A DNA stretch of 64,000 nt from Lateolabrax maculatus (Eukaryota > Chordata > Actinopteri > Acropomatiformes > Lateolabracidae). The notes beneath the pieces were generated by a model. That model worked only from the letters and a program-made list of their open reading frames with translations. It was not told where the DNA came from and did no database searches. Below, in pieces: positions 1 to 9,889 of the stretch. A program made the translations under genes and the position numbers. The stretch covers positions 25,204,001 to 25,268,000 of the forward strand of contig CM062218.1 of NCBI GenBank assembly GCA_031216445.1. The letters are read 5' to 3'. How positions within the stretch are numbered: position 1 is the stretch's first letter; the number at the start of each line of letters is the position of its first letter.

Positions 1-26
1 TCTTTTCTCTCTCTGTGTATCATTAG

Positions 27-911
27 ACACCAGACGTGACAGTACTTCGCTCTGTTGTCCTCAAAGGCATTCCTATTTTACTTGGTGACGACTCCAGTGA
101 ATTCTTCAAGACATGCTCTGTAAGTACTTGCACATAAGAAAAAGTTTGGTCTGCATTAAAATAGAACTATATCTGTGCTGACATAGAAGATGTAATTTTA
201 TCTGCACAATATACAATATACATTTTGTACAGTGATTGATGTATTTTGTATGGCAATTCCTCCACAGCTAATCTGAGAGGTATTTAAACAGCCAGTAAAT
301 AAAAATGAAATTTGCCACATAAACGTTGTACACATTAATTAATTGTAAATCTAAGGAGCAGGAGTCCAGGCTGAAAAGTCAGTGTCACTGTTTAAGAATA
401 TATGGACCTTGTGGACCATAGCTTTAGTTTAATCATACCACATTTATTTTGTTGGTTATATTGTAACAATCCAGTGTGAACACATATTTAAAACCATATT
501 CCCTAGCAAATGCTTTCAACATTAAAAATGAATGTTTAGAAGAGCATAAATTGCCATGCTGAAGAATGTGTGTGTGTGTCTTTGTAGGGTACAGCGAGAG
601 ACGAGGCCCTAGAATGCACTGTCGGTGTGCTGACAGTTGTCAGTGAAGATAATCCTCATGAGGGTCCAAGTTCAGTAGACCTCCAGCCCATCTCCACTGC
701 CATCATTCTGGAGGGAGGTATCATCATGGATCATATAAAAAAACTTGCCTCAGGCAGTTTGTCTGTTATTTGGGCTTACATATGCTTTGCATTTGGATTA
801 CCCAAAATGCATGGCAAATACACTCAACTTCATTCAGACTGTGATGCTTGGACTGGGAAAGAAAACCTCCCACCAAAACTGTTAACTTTGAAGAACAGTC
901 TACTGGGTTAG
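27..911 (+). pseudogene. SAMD3-like gene, exons 5 and 6 (copy T1)
   Basis: Exon 5 (27-119, 31 codons) follows ATTAG and ends at a GTAAGT donor. Exon 6 (588-911, 107 codons plus TAG) follows TTTGTAG. Both are in phase 0 and join into one reading frame that starts TPDVTVLRSVV and ends LKNSLLG. I recognise this as the C-terminal part of the teleost multicopy 'SAMD3-like' family. No catalytic motif is visible and the biochemical role is unknown to me. The exons are intact, but the upstream exon 3 is broken in the T copies that retain it, so the full-length product is probably not made. Exons 3 and 4 of this copy lie outside the window. Confidence 0.55.
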
Positions 912-1885
912 ACCAGTAAAGAGCCATCAGCTGTCAGATAGCACTTTGTAAATTATGCAGCAGTTAATGTTCTCCTGTTATCAGAGAAAGTTTTATGCTT
1001 TCATGCAACTGAGCTGGCTTGTTTATGATCTCAAAAAAAAAAAAAAATTCTATTAAAGTGTACCATGTTATGCTAGTATGCTAATGGTGGAAATAGCGCC
1101 ACCTTGTGTTGCAAAGAGTTGTTAGATAATGTTGTCAGAAAGGAACCTAGCAAGGTTGACCTGTTTACATTTGTGTTTTGGGAAAACTTTTAATTATAGT
1201 AGTTATAATGTAGTACAAATACAAAACCCAAGGAGTGATGTTTTTCTGTGTTGGTTTAAACCTTGGACTGATGCTCGCTTTGGGACACAAAAGCATTTGT
1301 TGTACTTTCAGTTTTGATCAGAAATGCAATGATTTTGCATGCACTGAAGTCCTGTAATTATCAGGTGTTTACCTGTTTAATATTGTGAGACTGTTACATG
1401 CATAGAATTAGCTCACAAAAATGTGGTTTTATTTTTGCCATGTCCATGTCATGTTCTACAGTCAAATCAAACCACAAGTTTGTTGTTTAGCTGCTGTTTT
1501 GTACTTGAATGTACAAGAAAGTGATACTTGGGAACAGAACACTTGAGGCTGAATAATAGATTTAATGCATATTGTTATTACAATAGCCTAACAGACATAG
1601 ATCACACTATGAGCAATTTTGCAACTAGCTTTAAAATACATTAAATATGACAAGAGGATAGAGAACAGTAATTTTATTGTTTATTGTAAGGTTATTACAT
1701 GAGTGATAAAACACACATTTTATATTGGAGAATTGGAATCAAAAGTAACAATATCGAACATTTATTGTTCAGTCTAGATCTGTCAGTGATGCAATTATTT
1801 TTTTAATAAATGTTGTAATGCAGCTGAACAAACCCAGTGAGTGTTCTTTTAAAGTATATGTTTGTGGTGTTTTTCCCTTTATTAG

Positions 1886-1939
1886 GTAATAACAGCTAAA
1901 ATAGATAAGAAATGGGAGAAGGACAAGGACCCATTCAAG
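1886..1939 (+). other. Orphan exon-like 54-mer
   Basis: Eighteen open codons (reading VITAKIDKKWEKDKDPFK) sit between a pyrimidine-rich ...TTTATTAG acceptor and, in this copy only, a GTAATT donor. The later copies examined read GAAATT at the donor. The length is a multiple of three and the composition is protein-like (Lys/Asp rich). It lies about 970 bp after the exon 6 stop codon, so it is either a 3' UTR exon or a leftover coding exon of the ancestral element. I do not recognise the peptide. Confidence 0.3.
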
Positions 1940-2263
1940 GTAATTGGTTTGTTTAATTTAACTGAACTGAAATGAACTGAAAAAAAATGAGTGAGTAGTA
2001 AGTAGTAGGTATCATAATTCTAAGTGGGGTTAAATTTGTATCAAGCAGTCCACACAAAATGAAAAAATTAAGTTAACACTAAGCATGGCTATTAAGTTAC
2101 ATGAACTTTTTTTTTTTTTTTTTAGTTGTACTACTTGATTTGGTACTGCACACTTAAAATAAACAAGCTTTTCTAACTCACTATTCTTAAGATTACTTTG
2201 CTTAATTTGCAACGAGTTTGCATACTTTTTTTATGTAAGGTCAACTAATTAGATTTTACAGTG

Positions 2264-3134
2264 AGTATACGTACACACGTCTCCCGCAGAGCTATGTTGA
2301 AAGTCCCTCAATATTCAGTCGAGTATTGGCTAATGACCTGCAACACCTAGACGTGTCCAGTACAGTACTACAATATGTAGATGATCTCTTGATATGTAGC
2401 ACCTCCAAAGCTCAATGTGCACAAGACTCAGTCTCAGCCCTGATGGCTTTAGAAAAGCGGGCTCACAAGGTGAGTAAAAATAAATTACAGTTTTGCCAGA
2501 CACAGGTTGAATACTTAGGTAGACAACTCTGTGGCACTAAATGAGCTATAGTGCCCTCACAAATTGAGGCAGTATCGAAAGCTCCCAAACCACAAACGGT
2601 GAGACACATGTCGTCATTTCTGCCATCTCAGCTTTACTAGAAGCCATACACCATCCAAAAGTGTTAGCCATCATTAAATGCGTAGCTCATCAAAAAACGA
2701 ATTCCCTGATAGCTAAAGGCAACAACTTAGCAGATGAAGCCGCAAAACGCATAGCTACACCCACCTGTATAGGACCACTGCTAGTAGCTGGAGATTGTGA
2801 ACCACTGACAAACTTATATATATATGATATATATATATATATATATATGAGCTATATATATGTGCTGCTATGTAATAGCAGCACAACATCAGGCAAGTCC
2901 ATATGCACATTCTGTATGGGCAAAAAGGGGGGCAAGTATAATCACTGAAGAAGGTCCATCACATGGGCTATGGCGAAGTGCACATGGACATATTGTCCTC
3001 CCAACATCTTTGGTACAGGTTGCTACACGTAGTGCGCATGGTCAGGACCATTGCACAAGTGGGGAGGTGTTGAGACGCCTTCAAGCAGTCTGGTGGTCAC
3101 CATTTTTCCGACCTGCGTTTGTAGCTGAGACAAT
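2264..3134 (+). pseudogene. pol: P1: ERV pol fragment (RT, RNase H, integrase)
   Basis: This is the 3' half of a fish ERV pol gene. The RT palm is readable from about 2284, with the catalytic YVDD motif in LQYVDDLLICS near 2371-2403. It stops at TGA (2542-2544). Around 2661-2800 is an RNase H C-terminal segment (KGNNLADEAAK). A TA-dinucleotide tract (about 2814-2860) follows, then an integrase N-terminal region with a spaced His/Cys pattern and WW. The integrase catalytic core is deleted: the text jumps from the WWSPFF region to a position just before the core's end. At about 3134 pol is fused to intron 2 of the T gene. Stops, the TA insertion and the missing core make this non-functional. 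Confidence 0.8.
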
Positions 3135-3281
3135 TTTGCAAGGAAGGTTTTTTTCTGTTGCTCTGGTATTTCAAGTCTGATACTGCATGTTAGTGTTTTT
3201 GTTTTTTGTTTCTATTTTGCCGGGCTTGATGCTAAAATGATCTTTTCTTTTCAGATTTTTCAAGAAGACAAAAAACTTCCT

Positions 3282-4013
3282 ATGCAGTGGTTGTGTAAGT
3301 ACTGCACATTTTGTGCTGAAAAGAGGTGCTTCTTACTTAAGCATTACCGCTTAAAACACGGGTGCCACACTCGAATATCACCACTACCGTGCCTTTATAA
3401 GGAGTGCCTGTGCACATTTAAATCTTTCAATGCACTCAAAGTCCACTTATCAACATGGCACACTCAAAAGGACCTGGGGAACGTGGGTGAAACTGCTTTC
3501 CATTGTCAGCTGTGTGACTTTGTGGAGCCTTGCACTGGAGCTGACTTTTTTACCCATTTACGAAGACATTTGAAGCTGAAGCAAAAGGTTTCCTGTCCAT
3601 ATCAAGGCTGTAGCTTTCAGAGCAATGTTTATTCAACCTTTAATGCACATAAAAGCAAAGAACATCAAGACCACAATAAGATGGCATTCAAACCTGAAAT
3701 TGTGTCACATAATGTACTTGAGGTACCTCCACCTAATATAAATATTCAACCTGAGGATAGTGCCCCTGAAACTGATCAGGTTGAGTTTGAGGTTACTGAG
3801 CTCAATGAAGATGTGGGAGACTTGGAGAGTCAGTTGGAACATAATGTAGCTGCTGTTTTTCTGAAAATGTCATCGATTCTTAACATCTCTGAAAATGCCC
3901 TGCAAGAAGTTATAGAGCAGATCAACCAAATTTATGTGCTTTCACAGCCATTGTTACATACCTCGGTTGGAAAAATACTAAATCAACATTGTGGAGATGT
4001 TGAGGACTCTTAA
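3282..4013 (+). CDS. Four-finger C2H2 zinc-finger protein (T2)
   Basis: This 243-residue frame is the first coding part of exon 3. I start it at the ATG at 3282, because the upstream ATG at 3237 lies before the TTTTCAG splice acceptor and is intronic. Four C2H2 fingers are visible: C5/C8/H21/H26, C37/C42/H55/H60, C75/C78/H92/H96 and C105/C110/H123/H128. After them come an acidic linker (about 155-190) and a probably helical segment (about 180-235). Fingers with these spacings usually bind nucleic acid in the nucleus. The TAA at 4011-4013 is not the ancestral end: the same frame continues with related sequence beyond it. In a transposon it could be a DNA-binding part of a former transposase (inference). 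No promoter lies in this unit. Confidence 0.6.
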   Translation: MQWLCKYCTFCAEKRCFLLKHYRLKHGCHTRISPLPCLYKECLCTFKSFNALKVHLSTWHTQKDLGNVGETAFHCQLCDFVEPCTGADFFTHLRRHLKLKQKVSCPYQGCSFQSNVYSTFNAHKSKEHQDHNKMAFKPEIVSHNVLEVPPPNINIQPEDSAPETDQVEFEVTELNEDVGDLESQLEHNVAAVFLKMSSILNISENALQEVIEQINQIYVLSQPLLHTSVGKILNQHCGDVEDS

Positions 4014-5431
4014 GTGAGTGAGATAGCTAAAGTATTTACTGAGAATAATGTATTCCTGAAATTCACTTCTACTAGGGGGTCATTGTCAACCACTAGCAAG
4101 CGAACATCATACATTTGAAAAGAATTCTCAGTGGTGACGCCTATTGAGTTTGTCCTAAAAAATGACAGGCAGACAGTTGTGTATATCCCCATACTAAAAA
4201 TGCTGCAGACATTACTAAACAATGGAGAAATTTTAGATAAGGCCATGTCATCTGAGACAAATTTGTCACAAGGATACAGATCTCACAGGGATGGTTACCG
4301 GTTTAAAGACAATTCTCTCTTGACAGAGGAAGAATTCAGGATTGCTCTTTTCTTGTACATAGATGATTTTGAGGTGGCTAAGCCCTTGGGAACCTCCAGA
4401 AAGAAACACAAGCTGCCATCTACTGGGTACTTGGAAATCTACACCCTAAATATCGCTCCTCTCTTCATTCCATTCAGCTTGCTCTACTCATCATCGCTGA
4501 AGATGATATCAGGAAGTTGACTTTAAATGAGAGACCACAGTCTATTGAAGAATTAAAAGTGCAACTGGTAGATAAACTGTCACTGCAGTATGACTTTAAA
4601 CTGCAGTATGAAGATCAAGACTTCCATAATGCCCTCTGCAATTTGACTGAAATAACTGATTTACCTGAAAGAGCTACGCTCAAAATCATCCCTCTTGTGA
4701 CTCTCCATTTAACCGCATTGTCATCACCCACCACAACATCAGACACTGAGTGCAGCACAGCAGACACTGAGATCCTGTCGACAGGAAGCGCATCACCATC
4801 GCTAAGACAACAGTGGCCAGATTTCTTTGACATACCCAATTTCTCAGTTGATGTTGACTATAGACTCAGACAGGCAGATCTTGCCTTTATGAAGGATGGA
4901 ACACGTATGACTCTACCACGAGATATGAAGCATGACATACTAGAAAAGCTTGCTGAGATGATGTACAGTTTCAAGGCTTACCCTAAAGATGATGACTTCA
5001 GCAGTGTTGCAAAAGCACTAATTAGCAAACACCCCTGCCTCACTGAGCCTGGACCACACAGATGGTATGGCTGGAAAAACAGCCTTAAATTATCGCACAA
5101 AGCTTCAAAAAGCTGGATGTGAGGATGTAGCAATCAATGGAGGCAAAAGAAGTAAAGGCAACCCAGAAGGAGAATCCTCAAGCAAGAATATCAAACGGCC
5201 AAAAAGAGGTGAAGCAAACTACCTACCTAACTTACCTGAAGGACATGATGAAACAAGCCTTGAAAATGCCAGAAAGGTTCTCGTGGAAGAAATGAAGAAG
5301 AAACAACCCAATGGCACTCTCATCTCACAAATGATGGACCAATCATTCCCACTACGCAGACAAGAAATTGTAGAAAAGGAACCTGCTGTACAGAACATTG
5401 TTGAACGATGGCCAGCACTCTTCACAGACAG
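4014..5431 (+). pseudogene. Rest of exon 3: broken PB1-like/SAMD3-like region (T2)
   Basis: The frame continues after the TAA, meets a second stop (TGA 4116-4118), then runs open to about 4413. There it must shift (the downstream frame reads AIYWVLGNLHPKYRSS from 4415). It then enters a ubiquitin/PB1-like stretch from about 4505 (FKLQYEDQDF...LCNLTEI...LP..ATLKII). The SAMD3-like part follows (DYRLRQADLAFMKDGTRM, then LEKLAEMMYSFKAYP and CLTEPGP). A second frameshift lies near 5085-5095 (WYGWKNSL to NYRTKLQKAGC). The donor is GTAAAC after 5431. Splicing to exon 4 leaves the frame off by one, a likely third shift. T2-specific changes are a Ser in GSASPS and AEMMY in place of AETMY. Confidence 0.6.
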
Positions 5432-5577
5432 GTAAACTATTTTTGTTCTCAACCAATAAAATAATGCCTATCAAAAAGAAATTCAAGGTGTGTGGCTAGA
5501 AATCCAAACACACTTGTTGGAATGTTAACACTTCTGCCATCTCTCCATCCCTACCCACCCCTCTCTCTACTTTTCAG

Positions 5578-6780
5578 GTGTTTGCTGAGTTCAACAGAAT
5601 CGCAAGTAAGAATCTTGAGGGAGACTTCTTTGAGGCTCTGGACCAGTATACCCCACGTTTCATTGAACTTTTCAAAACAAGAAGGGGAACTGTTGGCCAG
5701 AAGCTCAGTGAGCTGATGCAGCACATGAGCTGGATGGTAAGTAGGTTAATTTTGCTTTTGATCTGTGTGATAGTTCATCAATCAAGTTCTAAATGAGATG
5801 ATCCAGCCCAACCTATTCTATTTCCTGTCTGACTTGTGCTTGTGCCTTGCAAATTACTCTGTTAACTGGTCTTTTCTCTCTCTGTGTATCATTAGACACC
5901 AGACGTGACAGTACTTCGCTCTGTTGTCCTCAAAGGCATTCCTATTTTACTTGGTGACGACTCCAGTGAATTCTTCAAGACATGCTCTGTAAGTACTTGC
6001 ACATAAGAAAAAGTTTGGTCTGCATTAAAATAGAACTATATCTGTGCTGACATAGAAGATGTAATTTTATCTGCACAATATACAATATACATTTTGTACA
6101 GTGATTGATGTATTTTGTATGGCAATTCCTCCACAGCTAATCTGAGAGGTATTTAAACAGCCAGTAAATAAAAATGAAATTTGCCACATAAACGTTGTAC
6201 ACATTAATTAATTGTAAATCTAAGGAGCAGGAGTCCAGGCTGAAAAGTCAGTGTCACTGTTTAAGAATATATGGACCTTGTGGACCATAGCTTTAGTTTA
6301 ATCATACCACATTTATTTTGTTGGTTATATTGTAACAATCCAGTGTGAACACATATTTAAAACCATATTCCCTAGCAAATGCTTTCAACATTAAAAATGA
6401 ATGTTTAGAAGAGCATAAATTGCCATGCTGAAGAATGTGTGTGTGTGTCTTTGTAGGGTACAGCGAGAGACGAGGCCCTAGAATGCACTGTCGGTGTGCT
6501 GACAGTTGTCAGTGAAGATAATCCTCATGAGGGTCCAAGTTCAGTAGACCTCCAGCCCATCTCCACTGCCATCATTCTGGAGGGAGGTATCATCATGGAT
6601 CATATAAAAAAACTTGCCTCAGGCAGTTTGTCTGTTATTTGGGCTTACATATGCTTTGCATTTGGATTACCCAAAATGCATGGCAAATACACTCAACTTC
6701 ATTCAGACTGTGATGCTTGGACTGGGAAAGAAAACCTCCCACCAAAACTGTTAACTTTGAAGAACAGTCTACTGGGTTAG
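5578..6780 (+). pseudogene. SAMD3-like gene, exons 4-6 (T2)
   Basis: Exon 4 is 5578-5736 (53 codons; acceptor CTTTTCAG, donor GTAAGT), exon 5 is 5896-5988 and exon 6 is 6457-6780 with the TAG stop. All three are phase 0 and together encode 191 residues without interruption. The intron between exons 5 and 6 carries a short TG repeat just before its acceptor. These exons are cleaner than exon 3, as expected if the whole gene was inactivated only shortly before amplification, or if a shorter product is still made. Confidence 0.55.
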
Positions 6781-8133
6781 ACCAGTAAAGAGCCATCAGC
6801 TGTCAGATAGCACTTTGTAAATTATGCAGCAGTTAATGTTCTCCTGTTATCAGAGAAAGTTTTATGCTTTCATGCAACTGAGCTGGCTTGTTTATGATCT
6901 CAAAAAAAAAAAAAAATTCTATTAAAGTGTACCATGTTATGCTAGTATGCTAATGGTGGAAATAGCGCCACCTTGTGTTGCAAAGAGTTGTTAGATAATG
7001 TTGTCAGAAAGGAACCTAGCAAGGTTGACCTGTTTACATTTGTGTTTTGGGAAAACTTTTAATTATAGTAGTTATAATGTAGTACAAATACAAAACCCAA
7101 GGAGTGATGTTTTTCTGTGTTGGTTTAAACCTTGGACTGATGCTCGCTTTGGGACACAAAAGCATTTGTTGTACTTTCAGTTTTGATCAGAAATGCAATG
7201 ATTTTGCATGCACTGAAGTCCTGTAATTATCAGGTGTTTACCTGTTTAATATTGTGAGACTGTTACATGCATAGAATTAGCTCACAAAAATGTGGTTTTA
7301 TTTTTGCCATGTCCATGTCATGTTCTACAGTCAAATCAAACCACAAGTTTGTTGTTTAGCTGCTGTTTTGTACTTGAATGTACAAGAAAGTGATACTTGG
7401 GAACAGAACACTTGAGGCTGAATAATAGATTTAATGCATATTGTTATTACAATAGCCTAACAGACATAGATCACACTATGAGCAATTTTGCAACTAGCTT
7501 TAAAATACATTAAATATGACAAGAGGATAGAGAACAGTAATTTTATTGTTTATTGTAAGGTTATTACATGAGTGATAAAACACACATTTTATATTGGAGA
7601 ATTGGAATCAAAAGTAACAATATCGAACATTTATTGTTCAGTCTAGATCTGTCAGTGATGCAATTATTTTTTTAATAAATGTTGTAATGCAGCTGAACAA
7701 ACCCAGTGAGTGTTCTTTTAAAGTATATGTTTGTGGTGTTTTTCCCTTTATTAGGTAATAACAGCTAAAATAGATAAGAAATGGGAGAAGGACAAGGACC
7801 CATTCAAGGAAATTGGTTTGTTTAATTTAACTGAACTGAAATGAACTGAAAAAAAATGAGTGAGTAGTAAGTAGTAGGTATCATAATTCTAAGTGGGGTT
7901 AAATTTGTATCAAGCAGTCCACACAAAATGAAAAAATTAAGTTAACACTAAGCATGGCTATTAAGTTACATGAACTTTTTTTTTTTTTTTTTTAGTTGTA
8001 CTACTTGATTTGGTACTGCACACTTAAAATAAACAAGCTTTTCTAACTCACTATTCTTAAGATTACTTTGCTTAATTTGCAACGAGTTTGCATACTTTTT
8101 TTAAGTAAGGTCAACTAATTAGATTTTACAGTG

Positions 8134-8696
8134 AGTATACGTACACACGTCTCCCGCAGAGCTATGTTGAAAGTCCCTCAATATTCAGTCGAGTATTGGC
8201 TAATGACCTGCAACACCTAGACGTGTCCAGTACAGTACTACAATATGTAGATGATCTCTTGATATGTAGCACCTCCAAAGCTCAATGTGCACAAGACTCA
8301 GTCTCAGCCCTGATGGCTTTAGAAAAGGGGGCTCACAAGGTGAGTAAAAATAAATTACAGTTTTGCCAGACACAGGTTGAATACTTAGGTAGACAACTCT
8401 GTGGCACTAAATGAGCTATAGTGCCCTCACAAATTGAGGCAGTATCGAAAGCTCCCAAACCACAAACGGTGAGACACATGTCGTCATTTCTGCCATCTCA
8501 GCTTTACTAGAAGCCATACACCATCCAAAAGTGTTAGCCATCATTAAATGCGTAGCTCATCAAAAAACGAATTCCCTGATAGCTAAAGGCAACAACTTAG
8601 CAGATGAAGCCGCAAAACGCATAGCTACACCCACCTGTATAGGACCACTGCTAGTAGCTGGAGATTGTGAACCACTGACAAACTTATATATATATG

Positions 8697-8727
<31 letters not shown>

Positions 8728-9010
8728 CTATATATATGTGCTGCTATGTAATAGCAGCACAACATCAGGCAAGTCCATATGCACATTCTGTATGGGCAAA
8801 AAGGGGGGCAAGTATAATCACTGAAGAAGGTCCATCACATGGGCTATGGCGAAGTGCACATGGACATATTGTCCTCCCAACATCTTTGGTACAGGTTGCT
8901 ACACGTAGTGCGCATGGTCAGGACCATTGCACAAGTGGGGAGGTGTTGAGACGCCTTCAAGCAGTCTGGTGGTCACCATTTTTCCGACCTGCGTTTGTAG
9001 CTGAGACAAT
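8134..9010 (+). pseudogene. pol: P2: ERV pol fragment
   Basis: Same layout as P1: RT palm with YVDD from about 8196, TGA at 8412-8414, RNase H segment 8531-8670, TA tract about 8684-8730, integrase N-terminal part 8736-9010, core deleted and fused to T intron 2. It differs from P1 by Gly for Arg in the RT segment (EKGAHK instead of EKRAHK) and by a longer TA tract. Confidence 0.78.
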
Positions 9011-9157
9011 TTTGCAAGGAAGGTTTTTTTCTGTTGCTCTGGTATTTCAAGTCTGATACTGCATGTTAGTGTTTTTGTTTTTTGTTTCTATTTTGCCGGG
9101 CTTGATGCTAAAATGATCTTTTCTTTTCAGATTTTTCAAGAAGACAAAAAACTTCCT

Positions 9158-9889
9158 ATGCAGTGGTCGTGTAAGTACTGCACATTTTGCGATGAAAAGA
9201 GGTGCTTCTTACTTAAGCATTACCGCTTAAAACACGGGTGCCACACTCGAATATCACCACTACCGTGCCTTTATAAGGAGTGCCTGTGCACATTTAAATC
9301 TTTCAATGCACTCAAAGTCCACTTATCAACATGGCACACTCAAAAGGACCTGGGGAACGTGGGTGAAACTGCTTTCCATTGTCAGCTGTGTGACTTTGTG
9401 GAGCCTTGCACTGGAGCTGACTTTTTTACCCATTTACGAAGACATTTGAAGCTGAAGCAAAAGGTTTCCTGTCCATATCAAGGCTGTAGCTTTCAGAGCA
9501 ATGTTTATTCAACCTTTAATGCACATAAAAGCAAAGAACATCAAGACCACAATAAGATGGCATTCAAACCTGAAATTGTGTCACATAATGTACTTGAGGT
9601 ACCTCCACCTAATATAAATATTCAACCTGAGGATAGTGCCCCTGAAACTGATCAGGTTGAGTTTGAGGTTACTGAGCTCAATGAAGATGTGGGAGACTTG
9701 GAGAGTCAGTTGGAACATAATGTAGCTGCTGTTTTTCTGAAAATGTCATCGATTCTTAACATCTCTGAAAATGCCCTGCAAGAAGTTATAGAGCAGATCA
9801 ACCAAATTTATGTGCTTTCACAGCCATTGTTACATACCTCGGTTGGAAAAATACTAAATCAACATTGTGGAGATGTTGAGGACTCTTAA
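9158..9889 (+). CDS. C2H2 zinc-finger protein (T3)
   Basis: Intact 243-residue frame. It has Ser at position 4 instead of Leu (shared only with T11) and Asp at position 12 instead of Ala (private). All sixteen metal ligands are conserved. The codon change TGC for TGT at Cys 11 is also shared with T11. Confidence 0.6.
   Translation: MQWSCKYCTFCDEKRCFLLKHYRLKHGCHTRISPLPCLYKECLCTFKSFNALKVHLSTWHTQKDLGNVGETAFHCQLCDFVEPCTGADFFTHLRRHLKLKQKVSCPYQGCSFQSNVYSTFNAHKSKEHQDHNKMAFKPEIVSHNVLEVPPPNINIQPEDSAPETDQVEFEVTELNEDVGDLESQLEHNVAAVFLKMSSILNISENALQEVIEQINQIYVLSQPLLHTSVGKILNQHCGDVEDS

Larger units (their letters stand above)
1..2263 (+). mobile_element. T1: 3' part of gene-bearing CMC-like element
   Basis: This is the right-hand part of a T block, cut by the window edge. 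It holds exons 5 and 6 of the gene and then about 1.35 kb (912-2263) without a convincing gene. That stretch contains an A-run near 1034, an AATAAA at 1805-1810, an orphan exon-like 54-mer at 1886-1939 and a T-run near 2108. The block ends in ATTTTACAGTG at 2263, the inverted counterpart of the CACTGTAAAT left end seen at 17917, and AGTA (2264-2267) follows before ERV pol resumes. Assignment to the CACTA/Mirage/Chapaev group is an inference from the CACTG end and the 4-bp duplication; no transposase is visible. Confidence 0.6.
3135..8133 (+). mobile_element. T2: T block lacking its 5' end
   Basis: This is a T block from intron 2 (fused to integrase at 3134/3135) to the TTTACAGTG right end. 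It lacks the left terminal repeat, promoter and exons 1-2. Contents in order: intron 2 tail with the TTTTCAG acceptor at 3248-3254, exon 3 (3255-5431), exon 4, exon 5, exon 6, then a gene-free 3' region 6781-8133 like that of T1. AGTA follows at 8134-8137. Confidence 0.6.

Noticed and set aside
1094..1112. GCGCCACCTTGTG, partly CTCF-like, once per unit
   Set aside because: At least two mismatches to the core motif as I recall it; too weak without binding data.
1129..1317. 62-residue frame in the T 3' region, repeated in most units
   Set aside because: Non-ATG start, no recognisable domain; it lies in AT-rich 3' sequence and is lengthened by chance in T3 through a deletion.
2661..2948. RNase H frame running through (Ile-Tyr)n
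   Set aside because: The repeat is simply the TA tract translated; not a real domain fusion.
3294..3303. GTAAGT donor-like site inside the zinc-finger exon
   Set aside because: It falls in the finger 1 codons for Cys-Lys-Tyr, is conserved as coding sequence, and has no matching upstream exon arrangement in short units.
4010..4246. Minus-strand 78-residue frame repeated in each unit
   Set aside because: It is the reverse of exon 3. Conservation follows from the tandem repeat, and there is no family resemblance or splice context.
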